This document shows, one piece after another, positions 52,056-60,765 of a stretch of 64,000 nucleotides of DNA. The notes beneath the pieces are model-generated. The model did no database searches. It worked only from the letters and a program-made list of their open reading frames with translations, and was not told the origin of the DNA. Positions within the stretch are counted from its first letter, which is position 1, and each line of letters begins with the position of its first letter. Source of the stretch: Verrucomicrobiota bacterium (GTDB taxonomy: Bacteria; Verrucomicrobiota; Kiritimatiellia; RFP12; UBA1067); contig JAHFSX010000025.1 in assembly GCA_023269675.1 (NCBI GenBank), positions 30,909-94,908 on the forward strand, read 5' to 3'. The translations under genes and the position numbers were made by a program.

Positions 52056-53375
52056 ATGCGGATTTCTCTTTTACTGACAAGATGGGTGGACGGCCGGCTT
52101 CGCTGGGGCCTGATCTTCTGGATGTTCCTGATGAGCGCGGTCGCGTATTTGGACCGCGTGAACATTTCCATTGCGGGCCAGGCGATCCAGAAGGATTTCG
52201 GTCTGACGAATATCCAGCTGGGCTGGGTCTTCAGCGCCTTCGTGATCGGCTATGCCCTGTTCCAGGTTCCCGGCGGCCGCCTTGCGGACCGGTTCGGAGC
52301 ACGCATGGTGATTTCAGCGGGCGTCGTGTGGTGGGGTGTCTTCACCACGCTCACGGCGCTGGTGCCCACTGGCATGGCCCTGTCGCTGGCGATGCTGATC
52401 GGGACGCGGCTGCTCCTGGGGCTGGGAGAAGCGGTGGTGTATCCGTCTTCCAACAGGCTGGTTTCAAGCTGGATCCCCTCGTCCGAGCGCGGGCTGGCGA
52501 ATGGTCTGATTTTTGCGGGTGTGGGCGCCGGCGCCGGCGTGACGCCCCCGCTCATCATCTACGTCCTCTCGAGATGGGGTTGGCACTGGTCCTTCTACGT
52601 GAGCGCGTTGATCGGGCTGGCGTCGGGTGCGGTCTGGTTCTTGATCGCGCGCGACTCGCCCCGGGAGCATCCCCTGGCAAGCCGGAAAGAGATTGACCAT
52701 ATCGAGGCGGGGCTTCCGGCGGCAACCCATGCGTCGGGCGGCACGCTCCCGTGGGGGACGATTCTCGGCAACCGCAACGTGTGGGCCATCACGTTCAGCT
52801 ACTTCGCGTACGGCTACACGGCTTACATTTTCTTCACGTGGTTCTTCATTTACCTGAGCCGGGTGCGGGGGCTGGATCTGAAAGCCAGCGCGCTCTATTC
52901 GATGCTGCCGTTCATCGCCATGGCGTGTGCCGCGCCGCTGGGCGGCTGGGTGGCGGACTGGATCACCTGGCATCACGGCAAGCGCGCAGGACGCTGCGGG
53001 GTGGCGATTTTCGGGCTTTCGTTCGCGGCGGTATTCCTGGCCCTGGCGACGCAGGTGGAAAGCGCGCGGGTGGCAAGCATCGTGCTGGCGGGCGGCGCGG
53101 GCGCGCTTTATCTGGCACAGAGCGCGTTTTGGGCTGTGAGTGCCGACATCGCAGGCAAGTCGGCGGGAACCGTATCCGGGCTGATGAACATGGGCGCGCA
53201 GGTCGGCGGAGCGATGACGGCATCGCTCACGCCCTGGATCGCGGATCGCTTCGGATGGACAGCGTCATTTCTCGTCGCGGCGAGTCTGTGTTTCGGGGGT
53301 GCGCTCGCGTGGCTGCTCGTGAATCCGGACGCGCCGATTCCCGCTCGCCGCACAGATAATAAAGTGATTCTGTGA
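52056..53375 (+). CDS. MFS anion:cation symporter, hexuronate/glucarate type
   Basis: A 439-aa, 12-helix carrier of the ACS family. Family signatures are VAYLDRVNISIAGQAIQKDF, GWVFSAFVIGYALFQVPGGR, LADRFGARMVI and GLGEAVVYPSSNRLVSSWIP. The D-R-V-N motif in helix 1 is typical of hexuronate, glucarate and sialate-type symporters. Placed between sialidases it probably imports an acidic sugar they release. Its codons often end in G or T (e.g. around 52140-52560), unlike the C-ending codons of its neighbours, hinting at separate origin. It starts 25 nt after the sialidase stop; the Shine-Dalgarno is weak. Confidence 0.88.
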   Translation: MRISLLLTRWVDGRLRWGLIFWMFLMSAVAYLDRVNISIAGQAIQKDFGLTNIQLGWVFSAFVIGYALFQVPGGRLADRFGARMVISAGVVWWGVFTTLTALVPTGMALSLAMLIGTRLLLGLGEAVVYPSSNRLVSSWIPSSERGLANGLIFAGVGAGAGVTPPLIIYVLSRWGWHWSFYVSALIGLASGAVWFLIARDSPREHPLASRKEIDHIEAGLPAATHASGGTLPWGTILGNRNVWAITFSYFAYGYTAYIFFTWFFIYLSRVRGLDLKASALYSMLPFIAMACAAPLGGWVADWITWHHGKRAGRCGVAIFGLSFAAVFLALATQVESARVASIVLAGGAGALYLAQSAFWAVSADIAGKSAGTVSGLMNMGAQVGGAMTASLTPWIADRFGWTASFLVAASLCFGGALAWLLVNPDAPIPARRTDNKVIL

Positions 53376-53407
53376 GCGGCCATGCTCTCAATAAGGAACC
53401 CAAACTC

Positions 53408-55195
53408 ATGCAACAGACTCAGTGGCTAACTCTCGCGGCGCTCCTCGCCGGGCTGTCCGTCCGGACCGGACTGGGCGCGCCTCTTACGGCTAAGCTTTTC
53501 ATGGAAGGCGACGGCGCGGTCCTCGAACGGATGCCGTGCGCCGTCGGAACCGTCGAGCCGGGCGCGACGATCTTCATGGACCGCAGCTTCGTCTTTCACG
53601 AGCCTCCCGCCGGCCTGAAGGGCATGCTCTTTCTCAAAGCCCAGATCGACGGCGGGAAGCCCGTGGGCGTGGCGAAGGACGGTGTGCTCACGGTCATCAC
53701 GCCCGCGCCGGACCTTCCGGGCGTGGCCTGTTCGAACGCCGCCGCGCTCGAGGAGCTCGGCTTCACGTGGGTCCAGTCGCCCGCCCTCTTCCAGCTCTTC
53801 GGCGAGAGCCGGGTCGACCAGTGCCGCGTCTACCAGAAGCGGGTGAAGGCGGGCGAGCGCTTCGCGTTCAAGAAATGGGCGGTGCTCGCCGGTTTCAGCC
53901 CGGAAGGACTCAACCTCTACCGCCCGAACGCGCGCGTGGCGCGCGTGGTCGAGGGGCTCCAGCGCGACGCCTCGCGCATCGACGCGCTGGAAGATGCGCA
54001 GGACATCCTCGTCAACCGCCCCGACTATGTCGTGTTCATTCCGAAGCAGCCGCGGGACAAGCTGAAGCGCGACCCGTCGAAGCCCGGCGACACCTACAAC
54101 GACCACTTCCAGGTGATCGCGCGCGACGGCGCGCTCTACGCCTTCTGGACGCAGGCGTCGAAGGAGGCGGACATCGACCAGCACATCGCCTTCTCGAAGA
54201 GCGCCGACCAGGGCGCGACGTGGAGCGAGCCGGTGATCCTCGCCGGCTCGCCCAACAAGCAGAACCCCGCCCTGCTCGCGAGCTGGCAACAGCCGATGTT
54301 CAGCACGTCCGGCCGCCTCTACGTGCTCTGGAACCAGCAGACCACCAGCCGCGGCCCGCACTGCGGCCAGATGTTCGGCAGCTACTCCGACAACTGCGGC
54401 CAGACCTGGTCCGCGCCCAAGATGGTTCCCATGCAGCGCATGGAGCGCGACCCCGAAGACCCACTGGTTCCGCCGAGCTGGTGCAACTGGCAGCGCCCCC
54501 TGCGCCTCGGCGACGGCGGCCAGTACCTCGTCGGCGTCTCGCGCCACGGCAAGACCGCCGGCGAGACGAACAACGGCTGCACCGTCGAGTTCCTCCAGTA
54601 CGACAACATCGACGACAACCCCGAGGTCGAGAACATCAAGCTGAGCTGGCTCTCCACAAACGAGAAGGTCCTGAAGGTCGTGGACGAGAAGTACGGCTCC
54701 GCCTGCGAGGAGGCGGGCATCGTGAAGCTGCCCGACGGGCGGCTGTTCGCGCTGATGCGGACCGGCGCCGGCTACCCCTTCTGGTCGCAGAGCCGCGACG
54801 GCGGCGTCACCTGGAGCGAGCCCAAGAAGCTCCTCGACCGCGACGGCGGCACGCCCTACCTGCACCCCCGCTCGCCCTGCCCGATCTACGACTGGAAGGG
54901 GCCTGAAGCCGCCAGCGGCCTCTATTTCGCGCTGGTCCACAACAAATTCGACTTCGGCGCCAACAAGAAGCAGAAGCGCGGGCCCCTGTATCTGATCGCC
55001 GGCAAGTTCAACCCCACGGCCGAGCAGCCGATCGAGTTCGCCCCCCCGACGCTCTTCGCCGAGCGCGAGAACGGCAACTCCTTCTACACGAGCTATACGG
55101 CGGTCGACGGCAAAGGCACCCTCTGGTTCCCGGACCACAAGTTCTACCTGCTCGGCCGCGTGATCGGCGACGAGTGGTTCGAGGGCGTCAAGTAG
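53408..55195 (+). CDS. Sialidase-like exo-glycosidase with N-terminal accessory domain
   Basis: A 595-aa exported protein. Signal peptide QQTQWLTLAALLAGLSVRTG. Residues 25-170 form the accessory domain shared in this locus (KDGVLTVITPAPDLPGVA, ALEELGFTWV, FQLFGESRVDQCRVYQKRVK, WAVLAGFSPEG). The sialidase-like propeller follows, with Asp boxes KSADQGATW, YSDNCGQTW and QSRDGGVTW and the blade DGRLFALMRTGAG. The activity is probably an exo-acting glycosidase of sialidase fold. AAGGAA lies before ATG 53408. It ends the series; a terminator candidate lies about 80 nt downstream. Confidence 0.82.
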   Translation: MQQTQWLTLAALLAGLSVRTGLGAPLTAKLFMEGDGAVLERMPCAVGTVEPGATIFMDRSFVFHEPPAGLKGMLFLKAQIDGGKPVGVAKDGVLTVITPAPDLPGVACSNAAALEELGFTWVQSPALFQLFGESRVDQCRVYQKRVKAGERFAFKKWAVLAGFSPEGLNLYRPNARVARVVEGLQRDASRIDALEDAQDILVNRPDYVVFIPKQPRDKLKRDPSKPGDTYNDHFQVIARDGALYAFWTQASKEADIDQHIAFSKSADQGATWSEPVILAGSPNKQNPALLASWQQPMFSTSGRLYVLWNQQTTSRGPHCGQMFGSYSDNCGQTWSAPKMVPMQRMERDPEDPLVPPSWCNWQRPLRLGDGGQYLVGVSRHGKTAGETNNGCTVEFLQYDNIDDNPEVENIKLSWLSTNEKVLKVVDEKYGSACEEAGIVKLPDGRLFALMRTGAGYPFWSQSRDGGVTWSEPKKLLDRDGGTPYLHPRSPCPIYDWKGPEAASGLYFALVHNKFDFGANKKQKRGPLYLIAGKFNPTAEQPIEFAPPTLFAERENGNSFYTSYTAVDGKGTLWFPDHKFYLLGRVIGDEWFEGVK

Positions 55196-55273
55196 CCGGA
55201 CAGCCACGGAGGAAAGCCTTCTGAAGATGTCACACGTGCGCCCTGCCCATACAGCAGCGAGGTTCTCGCCTTC

Positions 55274-55299
55274 GGCAAAGGGGACCTTGCCTTTATTCT
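55274..55299 (+). terminator. Terminator after sialidase gene
   Basis: GGCAAAGG and CCTTGCC pair (one bulged A) around a GGA loop, followed by TTTATTCTC. Confidence 0.5.
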
Positions 55300-55329
55300 C
55301 CCCGCAAGCGCGTTCCCGCCGCATACCTA

Positions 55330-55374
55330 TTGACACGCGTTCCGCCTCTTTGTTATAAACCAGTATACAGGTTT
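55330..55374 (+). promoter_or_regulatory. Promoter with GTATAC operator, site 2
   Basis: TTGACA (55330-55335), 18 nt, TATAAA (55354-55359), a near-consensus promoter. The palindrome AAACC-A-GTATAC-A-GGTTT (55357-55374) overlaps the -10 box; its arms are perfect apart from the pair flanking GTATAC. It precedes the 1754-aa LamG gene by 65 nt. Confidence 0.8.
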
Positions 55375-55438
55375 AATTCGTCTGAACGCTTGGCGTTCCG
55401 CTTAGGACTCGGTGACCGTGCGTAATCGGGAGGAATGA

Positions 55439-58400
55439 ATGATGAAACAGGCTTTCAGCAGCGCTGTCAGACAGCAGTTTTCAGCCGTATCCCGGCTAGC
55501 GCCGCGCGCGTTGATTCTGGCGCTCGTCCTTGGGCTTCCCGCACGCTTGAAGGCCGCGGACATCGCCCTCACGTTCACGAACAACACCCACTATGTCTCA
55601 ACAACCGGCAGAGTCAGCTCGCTGTCGTTCACGGTCGAGGCTTGGGTGAGGCCGACCACATTCATAGGCGAAAACCAAGTGGCCTCGCAATACGATGGCA
55701 GCGCCGGCCGCATGATTTTCGGACTCCGCAACACCAAAGCCAGCTTCTTCATCGGCGGCACCTGGCTGGACGGCAACGCGGCGCTCACGTTGAACGCCTG
55801 GACGCACATCGCGGTCACCCGCACAGGCGGCAATGCCACCCTCTACGTCAACGGCGCCTTGGATAAGGCCAGCACCACGTTCCCAACCAACGCGCTTCCC
55901 CCCGCCAACTTCATGATCGGCGGCATTTCAAGCTTGAACAGCGGGTTCCGCGGGCAGATCGCCGAGGTCCGCGCCTGGAATGTCGTGCGCACGCAAACTC
56001 AGATCCAAGGCGGCATGAGCAACCGGCTCGCGGGCGGCGAGGCCAATCTGACCGGCTGCTGGCGCTTGGACGAGGGCATGGGCTCTTTCGTGCTGGACCA
56101 CGCCGCAAACGCCAACGGGATCATCACCGGCGCGACTTGGACATACGGAACCGGCTTACCTGTTGCCGCCGGTGACCCCGCGGGTTTCTGGCGCTCAGCC
56201 ACCGGCGGCAACTGGTCCGATGCGGCCAACTGGGTGGGCGCGACCCTCGCCAACGGGGCCGGCGCCGCCGCTTTCTTCACGAACAACCCGCCCGCAACGA
56301 TCACCGTCTCGAACGACATGGCCGCGCTCCAACTCGGCAGGGTCCTCCTGTCCGGCACAGCCGGCTACACCTTCACCGGAAACGGACTCACCCTGACCAA
56401 CCAATTCGCACAGGCCATGATCACGAGCACCAACGGGGCGCACACGTTCGGCGTGCCGGTCACAACCTCGGCCGGCAGCGTCATGCTCGACACCCGCGCG
56501 CCGGCATCCTTGGCTTTCACGAGTGTCATCAGCGGGCCCGGCGGCTTCGCCGTCAACCCGGTCACCACCGGGGGCGGCACCGTCTCATTCACCGGCGCCA
56601 ACACCTTCACGGGCTCGGTCTCGCTGAGCTACGGCACGCTGGCAATCAATTCGCTGGCCAATGCCGGTACCGCCAGCGCGCTCGGCGCGTCGTCCTCCGC
56701 CCCGGCCAACCTGCTCATCGGCCCCGCCACACTCAGCTATACCGGTCCCGCGGCCACCACCGACCGCGGCTTCACGATGCAGCCCGGCAGCGGCCGGGCC
56801 TCGATCCTCTCCGTCGACACGAACGCCGCCTTCGGCGGCGTGATCAACTCGCTCACCGGCGCTTCCATCAAACGCGGCAAGGGCACGCTGACCTTCACAG
56901 GGGCGGGTCCCAATGTGCTCAGCCGGACGCAGGCCGGCGACATGAGCGCCTTCGCCGAATATCCCGCCAGCGGCGACTCGCCCGTCAACGGGTTCGGCGG
57001 CCTCACGGTGGCGGACGGCAAGCTGGTCCTCGGCGCTCCCGGACAAACGAACACCATCGGCGGCGAAGCCTGGGTCGGCGGCAGAACGACCTACCTCGCG
57101 GGCAAAGAGACGACGGCTGAGATGGAGATCATCGGCGGGTACACGCGCATGAACAGTTTCCTGTGCGTCGGGCGCGACAACGGCGACACGAACACCGCGC
57201 CCGTCCCGCTCCAGCCGCGGCTGACGCTCACGGACGGCACACTCTCCGTCGTCAACCTGATCATCACTTACGGCGGCCACGCCAACCACAACACCCGCGG
57301 CGTCTTGGACATCCGCGGCGGCTCCTTCGAGGTGGACACCCAATTCCGGCTCGGCGACCAGCGCGGCAACGCCGCCGTCCCCGCGTTCGCCACGCTGAAC
57401 GTGTACGGCGGCGCGGTCCGGCACGCCCACGCCACCGAAGGCATCACCTTCGGCTGGCGCGATCCCGCCGCCAGCGGCACCCTCAACCTTTTCGGCGGCC
57501 TCGTGGACGAGGTTTACCGCGTGAAAATGGGGCAGTACGGTTCGCGCTCCGAACTCAACCTGCACGGAGGCATCCTGCGGGCCCAGAACATCGTCCAAAG
57601 CAACCCGACCACCAACAACATCGGCCAGTCCCATCTCTTCCTCAACGGCGGCGTGTTCCAGCCCAATCTGGCGGGGCAGACGCTCAGCGGGCTCACCTCC
57701 GCGACCGTCTCGACCAACGGCGCCCGGTTCGACACGTCACTCGCCGACTTCACGGTCAACCAAAACCTGCTCCACGACTCCGCCCTTGGCGCCGGCACCG
57801 ACGGCGGCCTCGTCAAACTGGGCACGAATACCCTCACCCTGCTGTCCTACGGCTCGACCTACACCGGGCCGACCGTCGTCTCCAATGGCATCCTCTGCGT
57901 GGCCGGCGCGGCGTCCGCCGCCAGCGCGCTCACGGTCGCGCCCGGCGGCGAGGCGCTCATCGGCGGCAGCGCCACACAAACCGTCACCGTCGCCGCCCTC
58001 ACGCTGGATGACGACGGCCTGCTCAGCTTCGCGTTCACCGCCGACGGCGCCTCCTATGACCGCCTGGCCGTCACCGCTTCACCCGTCCTCGCCTACAAAC
58101 GGATCGCCCTCTATCTTCTGAACACGCGCCTGCCCTTCACTCATAGCGGCACCTATACTAACCTGACCTACACCGGGGCCGATCCGGACGTCAGCGGCCT
58201 GACCTGCGCCAATCCGGTCTACGGCAAGGCCTACACCTTCGCCTCCGGCAGCGGCGCGGTCACCGTCACCGTCGCCTCCGACACGTCCACCGCCAGCATC
58301 TGGAATGTCAACGCCTCGGGGACCTGGGGCACAGGCGCCAACTGGACCGTCGCACAGCCCGGCACGGCGGGCAGCAGCGCCCGCTTCGACGATGCCATCT

Positions 58401-60703
58401 CCTCACCCGTCAGCATAGTGACCGCGGGCGAGACGGCAGGCGAGCTCTTCCTCAACAACGTCAACGCCTATACCCTCGCCGGCACCGGACTGACGCTCGA
58501 CAACAACGCCGAGCCCGCCGCCATCACCGTGGAGAGCGGCAGCCATGCCGTCGCCGCACCGCTGACCCTCGCCGGCAACGCCACGCTCAACCTCGCGCCG
58601 TCCACGCGTCTCACCCTCGATGCGGTCAGCGGCGCCGCCGCCACGCTCACCGCCCAGGGCAACGGCACCCTCGCGCTGACGGCACCGCCGAATGTCCAGT
58701 CGCTGACCCTCGACGTGGCTGAACTCGCCTTCACCAACACCCTCACCCTCGCCGCGCCGGTCGCGCTCCAGCGCGCGGTCATTGTGCGCCCGGCGATGAG
58801 CACCACGGTCACGGTCAGCAGCGTGGTCTCGGGCATCGGCGGCCTCTCGAAAGCGGGCTCCAATGTTCTGGCCCTCGCGTCAGCCAACACCTACACAGGC
58901 GTCACGCGCGTCGACGGCGGCACACTCGACGTGCCCACCCTCGCGAACGGCGGCCAGCCCAGCTCGATCGGCGCCTCGCCCGCCGCGAACGGAAACCTTG
59001 TCCTGGGAGCCGGCACGCTGCGCTACACCGGCCCCTCAGCCACGATCGACCGCGGCTACACGCTGAATCCCGGAAGCGCGCGCTCGGCGGTCCTGTTCAC
59101 GCAGACTAACCTCACATTCGCGGGCAAGATCCAAGGCACTTCGGGCGGGCTCGTCAAGACCGGCCCCGGCACGCTCGCCTTCACCTACCCGGGCGCGCAG
59201 ACGCTGGGCGTGAACGAAAACGCCTTGGTCGGCCCCACGCTGACCGGACCGTTCGGCGACAGCCCCGCCACCAATTTCCAAGCGCTCACGATCTTGAACG
59301 GCAAAGTGGTCGTGGGCGTCCCCGGCCAAACCAACACCGTCAGCGCGCGCATGTGCGTCGGCTACTACTCCACAACCGCTCCCGGAGCGGAGACCGCCGG
59401 AGAACTGGAGATCAACGGAGGGGCCTTCACCTGCAACAGCACCGTCTCCCTCGGCCGCAACAACGGCAACACCACGACGGCGCCGGGCGGACTCACCTCA
59501 CGCATCACTATCAACGGCGGCGCGGTGACCTTCAGCCTGCTGGCGCTGGGCTATAACGGCATCTCCGGTTTCAACAACTTCAACGCGCGACCGGTCTGCG
59601 ACGTCAACGCCGGCTCGCTCACCCTGAACTCCTACTGCAACATCGGTGAAACGGTCGGCTCGACCGCCACCCTCAATATCCGCGGCGGCACGGTTCTGGT
59701 CAAAGGGCTCAACGCCACGGGCAATGCGTTCGCGGGCCTCTGCGTCGGCGGCACAGGCAGCGGGGGAACCGGCATCCTGAACATCTCCGGCACGGGCGTG
59801 GTTTATTGCGCGAACTACGTCAATCTCGCGACGGTCTCGGGCTCGACCGGCACGCTGAACCTGGACGGCGGCTTCCTCAGCGCCAGCAACATCGTGAAAG
59901 GCACGGGGTCCTCCGCGACTCTGCGCTTCAACGGCGGCATCTACCAGCCCACCGCCACCAACAGCGCCGTTCTCGGCGGACTCACGGCCGCCTACGTCTC
60001 GACCAACGGCGCGCTGATCGACACCTCGATGGCCAGCTACACGGTCACGCAGAATCTCCTGCACGAGCCGGGGCTCGGCGCGTTGACAGACGGCGGCCTC
60101 GTCAAGCTGGGCACCAACACCCTCGCCCTCATCGGAACCAACACGATGAACGGCCGCATCGACCTCCGCGCCGGTGCGCTCCGGGCGCGCGTTTCGGCCA
60201 CCAACGACCTGAACGTCGCCACCAACGCCTTTTTCGATGCGCTGGGGCTCCGCGCCACGGTCGGCGACCTGACCGGCAACGGCACGCTCACCAACGGCGT
60301 GATCGCCCTCGCGGGCGCGCTCGACGCCGGCACCAACGGCGCCCCCGCCGGCGCGCGGATGACGGTGGAGAACCTGAGCCTTGTCCAGGGCTCGGCTTTC
60401 GTCTGCACCTGGTCCACGAATGCCCTCGGACACGTCACCAACGACTTCGTGACCGTCACCGGCACCCTCGCGCCGGAAGGGGCCGGGTTCGTCGATTTCG
60501 GATGCACCGAAGCCGCGCCGCTGCCCATGCCCTTCCGCGCGACCGTCATGTCCTTCGGCACGTTGGGAGGCACCGGAGCGTTCGCCGGCTGGCGCGCGCG
60601 CAACACCGGCCTCACCAAACCCATGGTCACCGTCATCACGACGGATAACCATCTCGTCACGCTGACGGTGCGTTACAGCGGAACCCTGCTCCTGGTCAAA
60701 TAA
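55439..60703 (+). CDS. Giant LamG/PATR surface protein, 1754 aa
   Basis: An exported protein with a long signal peptide (RALILALVLGLPARLKAADI). A LamG-like jelly roll (about 40-225: SFTVEAWVRP, FRGQIAEVRAWNVVRTQTQI) is followed by two large parallel-beta passenger regions with autotransporter-type repeats: GGTVSFTGANTFTGSVSL, GGLVKLGTNTLTLLSYGSTY, SKAGSNVLALASANTYTGVT and GGLVKLGTNTLALIGTNTMN. The two halves (about 235-925 and 925-1650) parallel each other, e.g. LSYTGPAATTDRGFTMQPGS versus LRYTGPSATIDRGYTLNPGS. There is no beta-barrel at the C-terminus. It may adhere to or bind glycans at the cell surface. ATG 55442 has better spacing from GGGAGG than 55439. Confidence 0.85.
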   Translation: MMKQAFSSAVRQQFSAVSRLAPRALILALVLGLPARLKAADIALTFTNNTHYVSTTGRVSSLSFTVEAWVRPTTFIGENQVASQYDGSAGRMIFGLRNTKASFFIGGTWLDGNAALTLNAWTHIAVTRTGGNATLYVNGALDKASTTFPTNALPPANFMIGGISSLNSGFRGQIAEVRAWNVVRTQTQIQGGMSNRLAGGEANLTGCWRLDEGMGSFVLDHAANANGIITGATWTYGTGLPVAAGDPAGFWRSATGGNWSDAANWVGATLANGAGAAAFFTNNPPATITVSNDMAALQLGRVLLSGTAGYTFTGNGLTLTNQFAQAMITSTNGAHTFGVPVTTSAGSVMLDTRAPASLAFTSVISGPGGFAVNPVTTGGGTVSFTGANTFTGSVSLSYGTLAINSLANAGTASALGASSSAPANLLIGPATLSYTGPAATTDRGFTMQPGSGRASILSVDTNAAFGGVINSLTGASIKRGKGTLTFTGAGPNVLSRTQAGDMSAFAEYPASGDSPVNGFGGLTVADGKLVLGAPGQTNTIGGEAWVGGRTTYLAGKETTAEMEIIGGYTRMNSFLCVGRDNGDTNTAPVPLQPRLTLTDGTLSVVNLIITYGGHANHNTRGVLDIRGGSFEVDTQFRLGDQRGNAAVPAFATLNVYGGAVRHAHATEGITFGWRDPAASGTLNLFGGLVDEVYRVKMGQYGSRSELNLHGGILRAQNIVQSNPTTNNIGQSHLFLNGGVFQPNLAGQTLSGLTSATVSTNGARFDTSLADFTVNQNLLHDSALGAGTDGGLVKLGTNTLTLLSYGSTYTGPTVVSNGILCVAGAASAASALTVAPGGEALIGGSATQTVTVAALTLDDDGLLSFAFTADGASYDRLAVTASPVLAYKRIALYLLNTRLPFTHSGTYTNLTYTGADPDVSGLTCANPVYGKAYTFASGSGAVTVTVASDTSTASIWNVNASGTWGTGANWTVAQPGTAGSSARFDDAISSPVSIVTAGETAGELFLNNVNAYTLAGTGLTLDNNAEPAAITVESGSHAVAAPLTLAGNATLNLAPSTRLTLDAVSGAAATLTAQGNGTLALTAPPNVQSLTLDVAELAFTNTLTLAAPVALQRAVIVRPAMSTTVTVSSVVSGIGGLSKAGSNVLALASANTYTGVTRVDGGTLDVPTLANGGQPSSIGASPAANGNLVLGAGTLRYTGPSATIDRGYTLNPGSARSAVLFTQTNLTFAGKIQGTSGGLVKTGPGTLAFTYPGAQTLGVNENALVGPTLTGPFGDSPATNFQALTILNGKVVVGVPGQTNTVSARMCVGYYSTTAPGAETAGELEINGGAFTCNSTVSLGRNNGNTTTAPGGLTSRITINGGAVTFSLLALGYNGISGFNNFNARPVCDVNAGSLTLNSYCNIGETVGSTATLNIRGGTVLVKGLNATGNAFAGLCVGGTGSGGTGILNISGTGVVYCANYVNLATVSGSTGTLNLDGGFLSASNIVKGTGSSATLRFNGGIYQPTATNSAVLGGLTAAYVSTNGALIDTSMASYTVTQNLLHEPGLGALTDGGLVKLGTNTLALIGTNTMNGRIDLRAGALRARVSATNDLNVATNAFFDALGLRATVGDLTGNGTLTNGVIALAGALDAGTNGAPAGARMTVENLSLVQGSAFVCTWSTNALGHVTNDFVTVTGTLAPEGAGFVDFGCTEAAPLPMPFRATVMSFGTLGGTGAFAGWRARNTGLTKPMVTVITTDNHLVTLTVRYSGTLLLVK

Positions 60704-60714
60704 CGTCCGGTCAC

Positions 60715-60737
60715 GGGGCCTCGCACCGAGGCGCCCC
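60715..60737 (+). other. GC-rich hairpin between giant gene and sialidase
   Basis: GGGGCCTCG pairs with CGAGGC(G)CCCC around a CAC loop, with one bulged G. There is no T run. It may reduce read-through or set mRNA ends between the two genes. Confidence 0.45.
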
Positions 60738-60765
60738 CCGGCACAACAACGGTTGCGAACCGCGT

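Noticed and set aside
55439..60703. Giant LamG protein considered as a classical type V autotransporter
   Set aside because: PATR-like passenger repeats are present, but no C-terminal beta-barrel is visible; the protein ends in a globular beta segment (TVRYSGTLLLVK).
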